Shown in pieces: positions 54,361 through 63,131 of a DNA stretch of 64,000 bases (position 1 is the first letter of the stretch; each line of letters starts with the position of its first letter). The stretch is from NCBI GenBank assembly GCA_019638275.1, contig JAHBUC010000001.1, positions 310,001 to 374,000 of the forward strand, read 5' to 3'. Under the pieces are notes generated by a model that searched no databases, was not told where the DNA came from, and worked only from the letters and a program-made list of their open reading frames with translations. This stretch comes from Cyclobacteriaceae bacterium. GTDB taxonomy: Bacteria; Bacteroidota; Bacteroidia; Cytophagales; Cyclobacteriaceae. Made by a program: the position numbers and the translations under genes.

Positions 54361-55518
54361 TTATCCGTTTACGGATTTTGTTGGCGTATCGTTGTTCAGG
54401 TAAACCTGTTTAAATACCTGATCGCCTTTTCGTTCATGAATGGGGCCACTGCGATATTTCAGAAATCCACCCGAACGATTGGCAAACTTACTTTGAATTT
54501 CAGCCAAAATGGAAAGTGCGATTTCATCGGGTGTTTCTGCGCCTATATCAAGACCAATAGGGGAGTGAATCCGTTGGAAGTCCTCGGTGCTCAAGGCAAT
54601 ATGCTGCTTTTCAAACCCCGAAAGCATCTTATCAAATCGCTTACGTGGCCCAAGTATGCCAATGTAGGGTGTGGTTGTTTTGAGAAGTTTCTTGAGTACA
54701 TCGCGGTCGTATTCATAATTATGCGACATGAGCACGCATGCAGTGTAGGGTGTAACTACAAAATCCCGATCAATAAATTCGCGTTGGCAAAGCGACAGTT
54801 TATCGGCTGTCGGAAAAAAAATGGGTGCAATGTGCGACACACATTCATCCGTTACCTGTACATCCCAACCTAACGACTTAGCCAGTGTACTGACTGGCCG
54901 TGCATCAAAACCTCCACCGAAAATGATAAGCGACACAACGGGTTGAATCAACTCAATAAAAATCTCCTCACCAAGAATCGTTTTGGTTTCGCTTCTGTGA
55001 TGATTAAAAACCTCAGTCAGTTCCTGAAGCACCAACGGGTTTAGCGTATTGTCAGAAAACTTGAATTGAGGTTGAAGACGGTGATCCAATAGAAATTTTT
55101 CTCCGGCAAATTCTCCACGAACCCGTGTGGCCAATGCTACGGGCTCGTTTTGGGTTACAATTTTTTGAATCAGTGAAATGGTTTCAGCATCGTGGTAAAT
55201 CGGTTCAATCAATACATCAATCACACCATTACACCCCAACCCGATTCCCAGGTTTTGGTTGCTTTCTTCGCGTGTATCGTAGGTAATGGTCATGGGCTTT
55301 TTATCCGTCATTACCTGCCGTGCTTTTCTAAGGGCATCTCCTTCCAGGCATCCACCGCTAATGGAGCCCACCCATTTTCCATCATCGGTAATGAGCATGC
55401 GTGCGCCCGGGCTCCGGTAAGAGGATCCACGAACTTTAACGACAGTGGCCAGGGCAGCTTTCTGCCGGGAAGTATCGATTTTTTCGTACGCAGATATGAT
55501 GGCCTTTAATTCTTTCAT
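54361..55518 (-). CDS. xdhC: XdhC/CoxI family molybdenum-enzyme maturation factor
   Basis: The 385-residue protein has an N-terminal XdhC/CoxI domain (ATVVKVRGSSYRSPGARMLITDDGKWVGSISGGCLEGD) and a C-terminal Rossmann domain (IFGGGFDARPVSTLAKSLGWDVQVTD). XdhC proteins bind molybdenum cofactor and insert the sulfurated cofactor into xanthine-oxidase-family enzymes. It is the first gene of the xdhC-NTF2-mocA-like operon and is divergent from the S8 peptidase. The structural Mo enzyme lies about 5 kb away and is not in the same operon. Confidence 0.9.
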   Translation of the reverse strand: MKELKAIISAYEKIDTSRQKAALATVVKVRGSSYRSPGARMLITDDGKWVGSISGGCLEGDALRKARQVMTDKKPMTITYDTREESNQNLGIGLGCNGVIDVLIEPIYHDAETISLIQKIVTQNEPVALATRVRGEFAGEKFLLDHRLQPQFKFSDNTLNPLVLQELTEVFNHHRSETKTILGEEIFIELIQPVVSLIIFGGGFDARPVSTLAKSLGWDVQVTDECVSHIAPIFFPTADKLSLCQREFIDRDFVVTPYTACVLMSHNYEYDRDVLKKLLKTTTPYIGILGPRKRFDKMLSGFEKQHIALSTEDFQRIHSPIGLDIGAETPDEIALSILAEIQSKFANRSGGFLKYRSGPIHERKGDQVFKQVYLNNDTPTKSVNG

Positions 55519-55623
55519 AATTCCCTGTGAAGTTACCGTAGAAACGATGATTATCCTACCAGAGATTAACCGTTCAAGTAATTTTGGAATTCGCTACTTT
55601 GCATTTTACCTGCTAACCCCCCG

Positions 55624-58233
55624 ATGCAACGGAAAATTTTCATTCTTCTGTCAATATGGCTGACCGTAGTTGGTCAAGCGTTATCGCAGGATCATTTGCA
55701 GGAACGATTGTTAAAGAAGTTATCACCTCCTTTACGTGCGCCAATGGTGCCTCAACGGGTGCAACTGTTGGTAACGGATTCATCCGCTTTTGTTAGTTGG
55801 ATGGCTTTTCATCATCCCGCGATTCAGTATTCTAAATCAAATCAGGTTTTTTTCATCAACAAGGTGAATGAAAAACTTCTGCACTCGTTGATGGAGCTTG
55901 ATGTAGTAGCATATATAGATAGAGCTGACCGGGTGGCTGTGGAAGAAACGGTATTGGGTAATTTCGATTTTTCGCTAAACGGTATTACCGCTTCACAGAC
56001 ATTATTCCCAGATGCGAATGGAGGCGGTTTAGTGGTTTCTATTAAAGAAAAACCTTTCGATAGAAATGATATTGATTTGCGCGGCAGGATTGTGGAGAGT
56101 GATCAATTCGATGAACCGGCCACGCTACACGCAACGTTTATGGCAACGCTGGCCGCGGGTGCAGGCAATACATCACCGTATGCAAAAGGAGGCGGTTGGG
56201 GTGCCGGTATTACAACTTCCGATTTCTCGCGATTGTTACCCGACAATCCTGTTCAACTGATTGATTTGGGTGTGACAGTTCAAAATCATTCATACGGTGT
56301 GGGGATTGAGAACTACTATGGAATTGAATCCAGCGAATACGATGCATCCTGTATAGCCCATCCGGAAATACTTCATGTGTTCTCTTCCGGGAATCAGGGA
56401 TTGGGTACGGAAACGCAAGGCACTTATGCCGGAATAGCCGGTGTGGCTAATCTTACCGGGCAGTTCAAGGTTTCTAAAAACACATTAACGGTTGGTTCAT
56501 CGGATCGGTATGGAAACGTGGTTCCACTAAGTTCGCGTGGGCCAGCTCACGATGGCCGTGTTAAACCTGAGCTTATTGCATTTGGCGATGCGGGTTCATC
56601 AGAAGCTGCAGCTGTAGTATCAGGCATTGCACTACAGGTCCAGCAGACCTATTCCAATCTGTATGGAACTTTGCCGGAGGCTGCGTTTGTAAAAGCAATT
56701 TTAATAAATAGCGCAGCAGATGCTGGAAGGCCCCATGTTGATTATGAAACAGGCTTTGGTAATGCCAATGCACTGAATGCTCTACGAAGTGTTGCTGATG
56801 GCAGGTTCTTCACGGATATTGTAACGCACAGTAGTGATGTTACTTTTAATGTGTCAATACCTGAAAATCAGCACTTGTTAAAAGTAACACTGGTGTGGGC
56901 CGATCCGCCAGCAGCTCCGCTGGCTGAACATGTATTGGTTAACGATTTAGATTTAACCGTTCGGCACGCAGCAACCAATGAGACCTGGCATCCGTGGGTA
57001 TTAAATGCGAATCCTTCGGCTGTTGATTTGTTGCAACCCGCTCAGCGAAGTGCCGACAGGCTTAACAATGTGGAGCAAGTAAGTGTGAACCTTCCACCCG
57101 GAGGTTTGTATGAGTTCCGCATTCATGGTTTTAATGTATCACAAGGGCCTCAGCGGTTTTATGTTGTTTATGAATTTAATCATGGTTTTGAGTGGACTTA
57201 TCCGTTATCAGGTGATGCGCTTCCTGCCGCCCGCACTTCCGTTTTACGTTGGAATTGGCCAGCGCATACTGAAGGTGAAGGTACACTTGCTTTTAAGTAT
57301 GATTCAGAGATTACCTGGACTACCGTTCAGGAAGGAATTGATCTTACCACAAATTATTTTGAGTGGAACATGCCCGATACCGCTGCACGGATTCAATTGC
57401 GGATGACCATAGACGAGGATGGTTTTGAATCAATCGTTTTCCCCGTTTCCAAACCGGAGCGAATGCGTGTTGGCTTTAATTGCGATACAGAGATTTTTCT
57501 GATGTGGAACAACGTACCGAATGCAACAGCATATGTAGTGTATACGCTGGGAGATCAATACCTTGAGACCCTTCAAACAACAACGGATACAGTTGTGATT
57601 ATTTCAAAAGCGTCTGTCAGTAGTGCGTTCTTTTCGGTGGCTCCTGTTATTAATGGTAGCATTGGATTGCGCGAACTCACCATTGATTACGCCCAGCAAG
57701 GTACCGGTTGCTATTTTGTTAGCGTATTACCCCGAGCGTATTTTGTTTCTGAAAAGACCATCCTTGACGTTACATTAGGCACCACGTATGCTGTGCAATC
57801 GGCACAGTTGCAACGGTTGGTGTCAGGAAGTTTTCAAGCTGTTTCTGTTCAGCCTTCTGTATTGAGTACTTCATTCTCACTTGAAGATGACTCACCGCAG
57901 CCCGGTATGCAAACCTATCGTGTGGTACTGACACTTACCGATGGTCAACTGGTTTTTAGCGATCCAGTTGAAATTTTTTATGTGAGAGAAAGCGACATGT
58001 ATATTTATCCAAACCCGGTACGTGCCGGACAAGACATCAATGTGTTAACCGCTCAAGAAGATTCGTGCATCATGGAGTTGGTTGATTCGAATGGAAAAGT
58101 GGTTATACGTGCTGAAGATTTTGGCCAGGTGAAGATACTGTCAACTGTTGATTTGACTGGCAGTCTGTATATACTGCGGGTTTATCAGCCTGATGGTACT
58201 GTTCGGTCTGGCAGAATAGTAGTGCAAAAATGA
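55624..58233 (+). CDS. T9SS-exported S8 (subtilase) peptidase with altered catalytic Asp
   Basis: The 869-residue protein has a signal peptide ending ALSQ, an S8 peptidase domain (about 110-400), beta-sandwich domains, and a T9SS sorting domain at the end (IYPNPVRAG ... SLYILRVYQ ... RIVVQ). By alignment with subtilases the His is His169 (LHATFM), the oxyanion Asn is Asn257 (SSGNQG) and the nucleophile is Ser326 (GSSEAAA), but the usual catalytic Asp is Glu142 (VVSIKEKPF). Activity is therefore doubtful. It would be exported through SprA. Divergent from xdhC. Confidence 0.82.
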   Translation: MQRKIFILLSIWLTVVGQALSQDHLQERLLKKLSPPLRAPMVPQRVQLLVTDSSAFVSWMAFHHPAIQYSKSNQVFFINKVNEKLLHSLMELDVVAYIDRADRVAVEETVLGNFDFSLNGITASQTLFPDANGGGLVVSIKEKPFDRNDIDLRGRIVESDQFDEPATLHATFMATLAAGAGNTSPYAKGGGWGAGITTSDFSRLLPDNPVQLIDLGVTVQNHSYGVGIENYYGIESSEYDASCIAHPEILHVFSSGNQGLGTETQGTYAGIAGVANLTGQFKVSKNTLTVGSSDRYGNVVPLSSRGPAHDGRVKPELIAFGDAGSSEAAAVVSGIALQVQQTYSNLYGTLPEAAFVKAILINSAADAGRPHVDYETGFGNANALNALRSVADGRFFTDIVTHSSDVTFNVSIPENQHLLKVTLVWADPPAAPLAEHVLVNDLDLTVRHAATNETWHPWVLNANPSAVDLLQPAQRSADRLNNVEQVSVNLPPGGLYEFRIHGFNVSQGPQRFYVVYEFNHGFEWTYPLSGDALPAARTSVLRWNWPAHTEGEGTLAFKYDSEITWTTVQEGIDLTTNYFEWNMPDTAARIQLRMTIDEDGFESIVFPVSKPERMRVGFNCDTEIFLMWNNVPNATAYVVYTLGDQYLETLQTTTDTVVIISKASVSSAFFSVAPVINGSIGLRELTIDYAQQGTGCYFVSVLPRAYFVSEKTILDVTLGTTYAVQSAQLQRLVSGSFQAVSVQPSVLSTSFSLEDDSPQPGMQTYRVVLTLTDGQLVFSDPVEIFYVRESDMYIYPNPVRAGQDINVLTAQEDSCIMELVDSNGKVVIRAEDFGQVKILSTVDLTGSLYILRVYQPDGTVRSGRIVVQK

Positions 58234-58236
58234 AAA

Positions 58237-58253
58237 TGCCGGCATAACCGGCA
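58237..58253 (+). terminator. Short GC hairpin after the S8 peptidase gene
   Basis: TGCCGG (58237-58242) pairs with CCGGCA (58248-58253), 3 bp past the stop codon, between convergent genes. No T-run follows, so its efficiency as a terminator is uncertain. Confidence 0.4.
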
Positions 58254-58290
58254 CTTTCGAAACGTAGAGGGATCAGTTTAACCTTTATGC

Positions 58291-59076
58291 CTAGTACACA
58301 TACTGCAATGCAATACGATCATTTGAATTAAACGGACGGTTTGTAGAACTGCTTAAACAGGCCAGCATCCATGATGCGGCATCAGGTCCGGTAGGTGTTC
58401 CTGGAATATGTACAGCGCCTACACCCGATGTAGCCTGGCCTTCGTTACCACCAGATCCGCAGCTGTAGCTTCTGTTCATATAATCTGTATGACGGAAGCC
58501 AATGCAATGACCGATTTCATGGGCGATGACAGTGGTCATAAAACCTGAGCTGTAATTCGTGTAAGAAGAGGAGTACTGAATTTCGCGATATGGATTACCG
58601 CTGCTTGGGAAACCAGCCGAAGCAATAAATTGGTTGGTGTTAACCACACGAATGTTGATGTTTCCACCGCTGCTTACACGCTGAAAGCGAATGCGAAGAT
58701 TTTCATTGTTGTAACGCGTGATGGCCGCATTAATAGCACTTGAGAGCCCTGATGGAATTGATCCACTCGTACTGATGGTAATTGTGCGGGGGAGCCCACC
58801 TACTAGATTAAACGTTCGGTACTGTTCTACTTCAGCAATGCGAAGCAACGACTGGTTTCCCGGGCCTTGCAAATCGTGATCATGGATAATGATGTCTCCT
58901 TCTACCAGGTAGCCACCTTCAACACGTTGAACATTTTCGGTGCTAAAGCCCATGTTGGCAATTTGCACCAGCGCGTTTTCTGATACCGGTTCTTCTGAAA
59001 CGGACGAGTTCATTTCGCATGAGGCGAAAATGAGGGCAACAAAAAGTGTTGCGAATTTTAGAATTTTTTTCTTCAT
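58291..59076 (-). CDS. M57-like HEIGH zinc metallopeptidase lipoprotein (copy 1)
   Basis: The 261-residue protein has a lipoprotein-like signal (LIFASCEM, Cys20) and a C-terminal metallopeptidase domain with HEIGHCIGFRH (His186, Glu187, His190, His196), matching the Bacteroidota M57 'HEIGH' family. The end carries MNRSYSCGSGG and PTGPDAASWMLAC. It is probably a cell-surface or periplasmic protease. The gene at 59322 is a close paralog. Upstream lie a 15-bp tandem repeat, a -7-like TAACTTCG, and paired CCCCAT..GGGG sites. It is convergent with the S8 peptidase gene. Confidence 0.86.
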   Translation of the reverse strand: MKKKILKFATLFVALIFASCEMNSSVSEEPVSENALVQIANMGFSTENVQRVEGGYLVEGDIIIHDHDLQGPGNQSLLRIAEVEQYRTFNLVGGLPRTITISTSGSIPSGLSSAINAAITRYNNENLRIRFQRVSSGGNINIRVVNTNQFIASAGFPSSGNPYREIQYSSSYTNYSSGFMTTVIAHEIGHCIGFRHTDYMNRSYSCGSGGNEGQATSGVGAVHIPGTPTGPDAASWMLACLSSSTNRPFNSNDRIALQYVY

Positions 59077-59088
59077 GATGGTTTTAGG

Positions 59089-59118
59089 TTAGTTAATAAT
59101 GAATTAGTTAATAATGAA
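59089..59118. repeat. 15-bp tandem direct repeat in the HEIGH copy-1 leader
   Basis: TTAGTTAATAATGAA occurs twice, exactly head-to-tail (59089-59103 and 59104-59118), 13-42 bp before the start codon of the minus-strand gene. It is probably in the mRNA leader. A replication slippage product or a regulatory repeat are both possible. Confidence 0.7.
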
Positions 59119-59135
59119 CTAAACCTGCACCCTGC

Positions 59136-59143
59136 CGAAGTTA
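59136..59143 (-). promoter_or_regulatory. Candidate -7 element of HEIGH copy 1
   Basis: The minus strand reads TAACTTCG, one base from TAnnTTTG, 60 bp before the ATG. There is no -33 TTG at the proper distance; the CCCCAT..GGGG site at 59157-59170 occupies that position, as for an activator-dependent promoter. Confidence 0.4.
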
Positions 59144-59156
59144 AAAACAAGCGGAC

Positions 59157-59194
59157 CCCCATAAACGGGGTTGAATATTACCCCATTAATGGGG
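59157..59194. promoter_or_regulatory. Paired CCCCATnAAnGGGG sites, candidate activator operators
   Basis: CCCCATAAACGGGG (59157-59170) and CCCCATTAATGGGG (59181-59194, a perfect palindrome) are 14-bp sites separated by 10 bp, 24 bp centre to centre. They overlap and extend upstream of the -33 region of the HEIGH copy-1 promoter. No such pair occurs upstream of copy 2. Confidence 0.55.
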
Positions 59195-59269
59195 GGATGG
59201 TGATAATTTTTTCGATGAATGATGGTGAGGGGAAAGTGTGCAATTGCTTGTGTTGCCTGAAGGTGAAAC

Positions 59270-59301
59270 AAAAAATGCTGACCACTCGATCAGCATTTTT
59301 T
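59270..59301 (-). terminator. Rho-independent terminator after HEIGH copy 2
   Basis: AAAAAATGCTGA (59270-59281) pairs with TCAGCATTTTTT (59290-59301) around an 8-base loop. On the minus strand it starts 20 bp past the stop of the copy-2 gene and ends in a T-run. It separates copy 2 from copy 1. Confidence 0.8.
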
Positions 59302-59321
59302 GAAAAGTTATGTAGAGAAAA

Positions 59322-60110
59322 TCAGTACAGATAATCCAAGGCAACTTTATCGTTGTTGTTAAACGGACGATCGGTTGTGCTGCTCAAGCAAGCTAACATC
59401 CACGAAGCGGCATCCGGACCGGTTGGTGTGCCAGGGATGTGTACAGCACCCACACCTGAAGTTTCCTGACCTTCGTTGCCACCTGAGCCACAGCTATAGC
59501 TACGGTTCATGTAATCGGTATGACGGAAACCAATGCAATGCCCGATTTCATGAGCGATAACTGTAGTTAGGAAACCTGCACTATAATTAGCATAGCGCTT
59601 GTTAAAGTTTACAGTATTATATGGATTGCCATTGCTTGGGAACCCTGCAGAAGCAATGTATGAACCACCGTTCACGATTTTAACGGTAATATCCACTGAT
59701 CCACTTGTTACGCGCTGGAAGGTGAGCCCCAGATTTTCATTGTTGTAACGTGTAATAGCGGCATTGATTGCACTTGAAACAGATGCAGGCACGTTTCCAC
59801 TTGTTCCAACACGAATTGTTCTGGGCAAGCCGGTAACCAGATTAAAAGTGCGGTACTGCTCAACTTCAGCAATGCGCAGATTTTTGTGATCATGGCTTCC
59901 ATTCAGGTCATGATCGTGGAGAATAATATCTCCTTCTACCAGGTAGCCGCCATCAGTGCGTTGCACATTTTCTGTGCTAAAGCCCATGGCGCTGATTTTT
60001 GACAAGGTAGCTTCGCTAACCAGGTCTTGTTGTGGGGCCTCATTCAGTTCGCATGAAACGAGAACCACGGCCCCAAAAATGGTGGCCAATGCTAAGAGTT
60101 TTTTCTTCAT
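59322..60110 (-). CDS. M57-like HEIGH zinc metallopeptidase lipoprotein (copy 2)
   Basis: The 262-residue protein has a clear lipobox (VLVSCEL, Cys20) and the same HEIGHCIGFRH zinc site and CGSGGNEGQ tail as copy 1. The C-terminal domain is nearly identical in the two copies, while the signal and linker differ more. ATG 60110 is preferred over the longer reading from 60185, whose first 25 residues show no signal peptide. Its upstream region has no CCCCAT sites, so the two copies may be regulated differently. The 194-bp spacer to the Mo-enzyme gene (60111-60304) contains a TTTCCGGGAAA palindrome and two GAGGTATTT copies. Confidence 0.85.
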   Translation of the reverse strand: MKKKLLALATIFGAVVLVSCELNEAPQQDLVSEATLSKISAMGFSTENVQRTDGGYLVEGDIILHDHDLNGSHDHKNLRIAEVEQYRTFNLVTGLPRTIRVGTSGNVPASVSSAINAAITRYNNENLGLTFQRVTSGSVDITVKIVNGGSYIASAGFPSNGNPYNTVNFNKRYANYSAGFLTTVIAHEIGHCIGFRHTDYMNRSYSCGSGGNEGQETSGVGAVHIPGTPTGPDAASWMLACLSSTTDRPFNNNDKVALDYLY

Positions 60111-60304
60111 AGGTTTAAATGGTTTTAGGTGCAACGAAGATAAACTTTTTGCCAAATGAAAAAATGCACTCGAGTTAATAAACAAAGAAATATTTCGTCT
60201 CTGCCTTAAAAGGAAAAATAAAATGAAGGTTTTGTAAAACTGATTGAGGTATTTCCGGGAAACAAATTCCGTTTAGAGGTATTTATTTCCCGGGGTCAGA
60301 CCTT

Positions 60305-62506
60305 TTACATTGTAATGATCGCCAGTTCTGATTTGGCAAAAGGTTGTGTGGATAAACGTTTACCTGTTGCTGCATACAAGGCATTGGCAAGCGCTGCACC
60401 TGCCGGTGGCAGGCCTGGTTCACCTAAACCGGTTGGGTCAATTCCATTTTCTACAAAGAAGCATTCAATTTCAAGTGGGGCTTCACTGTTTCGGATCAGC
60501 TTGTAGTTATGGAAATTATTCTGATCGGGTTTTCCATCCTTGAAGGTCATCTCACTGTACATGGTATGGCCAAGTCCATCCACAATTCCGCCCTCCAATT
60601 GGTTTTTGGCTCCTTCCGGATTCACCACTATTCCACAGTCTACCGCACACCAAACTTTTTGCACTACCGGTTTTGAATTTTTCATGACAACATCCAACAC
60701 CTGAGCCACATAACTGTTGTGGCAGAAGTAGGCAGAAACACCACGGTGAACACCATCCTTCTTTTCATCCCAACCCGACTTCTCTCTAACGAGTTTTAAT
60801 ACTCCGGCATAACGGGCTGCATCGTAATCGTTACGTTCGCCAACCGGTTTGGTAGCAGCACGGTCAAGCAGTTCCAGGCGGAAATCAATCGGGTCTTTAC
60901 CCACCGCTTCTGCAACCTCATCCAGGAAACTTTGTTCGGCAATAGCCATGAAGTTGGATCGAGGAGCACGCCATGCTCCGGTACTGATGTTTGAATCAAG
61001 TGAATGATTTTCAACCAGGTAATGATCAACAGCGCCAGCGGGAAAACGATTCGCAAACACCGGACTTTCGTGTATACCGGCTCCCCGAATTTTTATTCCC
61101 ACCAGGTTATTGTTTTTATCGATAGCGGCCTGATACTTCACTTTATATGCGGGGCGGTAGGTGCCTTGTGTCATATCGTCCTCGCGGGTGTACACTAATT
61201 TTATCGGAGCATTAACGTATTTAGCGATTACAGCCGCCTCAACGCCAAAGTGTCCGTACAATCTGCGGCCGAAACCACCACCCTGGCGAGTCATGCCAAC
61301 AGTAACTTTTTCTTGTGGCAAGCCAAGCACAGCAGCAGTCGTAGTTCGCAATTGCTCAGGTGTTTGAATGGGCCCCAGAAGTTCAGCGCCATCGGCTGTA
61401 ACGTGTGCGAAGAAGTTCATTGGCTCCATGGTATTGTGCGCCAGAAATGGGGCAGAGTAGGTACGCTCAACAATTTTGGCAGCCTTTTTAAAAACCTCAT
61501 CCGGGTTGCCATCCATACGCGCAGGCTTATCGGCTTTCTTTTCCAATAAATCTGAAAGCGCTTTTTCATATCCTTCCGTACTCATTAATTCAGAAGTTGC
61601 CTCCCATTCAATTTTCAAGGCTTTCTTAGCCTGCATCACATTCCAGGTGTTGTCGCCAACAACTACTACAAGTTCCTTAAAAGCATTTACATCCGACCAT
61701 TGAGGTTCGATGCCATCGGGCAATGTGGTTATGGTGAACACATCCTTAATACCAGGCATATTTCGAGCCGCTGAATCATCTACTGATTTCGGTCGCATAC
61801 CAAAAGCCGGGGCATGGGCAATCATGGCAATGAGCATGCCTTCACGTTTAATGTCAAGACCAAACAGCGGTTGTCCTGTGTATACTTTTTTGTTGTCAAC
61901 ATTTTTTGTTGGCTTGCCGATGATTTTGAAATCCTTGGCATCTTTTAGCTGAACCTCTTCCGGAATTTCAACAGAGACTGCTTGCGAAGCTACCTCACCG
62001 TATCCCAATGTTTTTCCGGAAGCGTTTTTAATAACACCCTTATCGGTTGTTAATTCGGATACGGGCACTTGCCATTTTTGTGCTGCAGCTTCCATCAACA
62101 TACGCCTTGCTGTGGCACCGGCAATGCGCAGTGTTTTCCACTCCTGTCGTATGGATTGGCTACCACCGGCTAATTGTCTTTTATACTTAATTGTGTTTAA
62201 TGGAGCTTGCTCAACCAACACATTTCCCCAATCAACATCTAACTCCTCGGCCACAATCATCGGCATGGCTGTTTTTACATTTTGTCCGATCTCCGGATTG
62301 GGTGAATAAATGGTAACCACACCGTTATTGCCAATTTTGAGGTACGCGTTAATGTCGAACCATTCATCGGGCATGGCCAACGTTCCTTTTTCATCCGAAG
62401 GTGCGCACGACATCAGCCAGTTGAAGCCGATCATCAAGCCACCACCGGCTGCTGCAGATACTTTTAAAAATGATCTTCTGTTATAATGTGTTTTAATAAT
62501 TTCCAT
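60305..62506 (-). CDS. Tat-exported molybdopterin-binding subunit of a xanthine dehydrogenase/aldehyde oxidase family enzyme
   Basis: The 733-residue protein starts with a Tat signal (RRSFLK, Arg10-Arg11, then a hydrophobic stretch). Two Mo-binding domains of the IorB/CoxL-like type follow, with motifs ending GLGEPGLPPAGAALANAL, where the Glu is the likely catalytic base. It would oxidise an aldehyde or N-heterocycle in the periplasm, passing electrons to the 2Fe-2S subunit encoded 34 bp upstream. There is no FAD subunit, which fits the two-subunit isoquinoline-oxidoreductase-like group. The substrate is unknown. XdhC and a MocA-like transferase are encoded about 5 kb away. Confidence 0.9.
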   Translation of the reverse strand: MEIIKTHYNRRSFLKVSAAAGGGLMIGFNWLMSCAPSDEKGTLAMPDEWFDINAYLKIGNNGVVTIYSPNPEIGQNVKTAMPMIVAEELDVDWGNVLVEQAPLNTIKYKRQLAGGSQSIRQEWKTLRIAGATARRMLMEAAAQKWQVPVSELTTDKGVIKNASGKTLGYGEVASQAVSVEIPEEVQLKDAKDFKIIGKPTKNVDNKKVYTGQPLFGLDIKREGMLIAMIAHAPAFGMRPKSVDDSAARNMPGIKDVFTITTLPDGIEPQWSDVNAFKELVVVVGDNTWNVMQAKKALKIEWEATSELMSTEGYEKALSDLLEKKADKPARMDGNPDEVFKKAAKIVERTYSAPFLAHNTMEPMNFFAHVTADGAELLGPIQTPEQLRTTTAAVLGLPQEKVTVGMTRQGGGFGRRLYGHFGVEAAVIAKYVNAPIKLVYTREDDMTQGTYRPAYKVKYQAAIDKNNNLVGIKIRGAGIHESPVFANRFPAGAVDHYLVENHSLDSNISTGAWRAPRSNFMAIAEQSFLDEVAEAVGKDPIDFRLELLDRAATKPVGERNDYDAARYAGVLKLVREKSGWDEKKDGVHRGVSAYFCHNSYVAQVLDVVMKNSKPVVQKVWCAVDCGIVVNPEGAKNQLEGGIVDGLGHTMYSEMTFKDGKPDQNNFHNYKLIRNSEAPLEIECFFVENGIDPTGLGEPGLPPAGAALANALYAATGKRLSTQPFAKSELAIITM

Positions 62507-62540
62507 GTTGGTTGTTCGTTATGAGTTAATCGGGAACAAA

Positions 62541-62999
62541 TCACTTTAATGTTGCGGCCTTCTTTACTGCTTCGCGAATGCGCACATACGTACCGCACCG
62601 GCAGATGTTGCCGTTCATGGCCGAGGAGATTTCTTCATCACTTGGATTCGGATTTTTTTCCAGCAAGGCTGCTGCCGACATAATTTGTCCGGACTGACAG
62701 TAGCCACATTGCATCACATCAACTTCTTCCCAAGCCTTTTGCACAGGATGATCTCCATTTTCGGATAAGCCTTCAATAGTCACCACCTCACCATCACCTA
62801 CAGCCGAAATGGGCAGCGAACAAGACCGAACCGCATCGCCATTCAGGTGAACGGTGCATGCACCACATTGGGCAATGCCACAGCCAAACTTGGTACCGGT
62901 TAATCCAATGACATCGCGCAATGCCCACAACAAGGGCATATTCGGATCCGCTTCAACCGTGTATTTTTTCTTGTTGATTTTTAAATTGAATGATGCCAT
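62541..62999 (-). CDS. 2Fe-2S subunit of a molybdenum hydroxylase
   Basis: The 152-residue protein has both 2Fe-2S centres of the xanthine oxidase family: a plant-ferredoxin-type site (Cys40, Cys45, Cys48, Cys60 in [13 protein letters not shown]...C) and a second all-alpha site (Cys98, Cys101, Cys133, Cys135; QCGYCQSGQ and [10 protein letters not shown]). It has no Tat signal of its own and would be carried across by the large subunit (hitchhiking). It is the first gene of the pair. Confidence 0.93.
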   Translation of the reverse strand: MASFNLKINKKKYTVEADPNMPLLWALRDVIGLTGTKFGCGIAQCGACTVHLNGDAVRSCSLPISAVGDGEVVTIEGLSENGDHPVQKAWEEVDVMQCGYCQSGQIMSAAALLEKNPNPSDEEISSAMNGNICRCGTYVRIREAVKKAATLK

Positions 63000-63131
63000 A
63001 AGCAGAAAGTTTATGAAGTAAGGTACGAATTATCCGAGGCACCTTCCATGAATATTCTGTTAAAAGTTATGACCGGTGAAATGTGCCCGAAATTGTATGT
63101 GAGCGGTCGTTCGGGCGTACCGGAGGAGGGA

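Noticed and set aside
54241..54873. Plus-strand ORF of 210 codons opposite xdhC and the NTF2-like gene
   Set aside because: It spans two unrelated minus-strand genes and their gap, has no recognisable motif, and starts at random inside the NTF2-like gene.
60111..60185. Longer start for HEIGH copy 2 (25 extra residues)
   Set aside because: The extension has no signal peptide and is not present in the paralog; ATG 60110 gives a typical lipoprotein signal.
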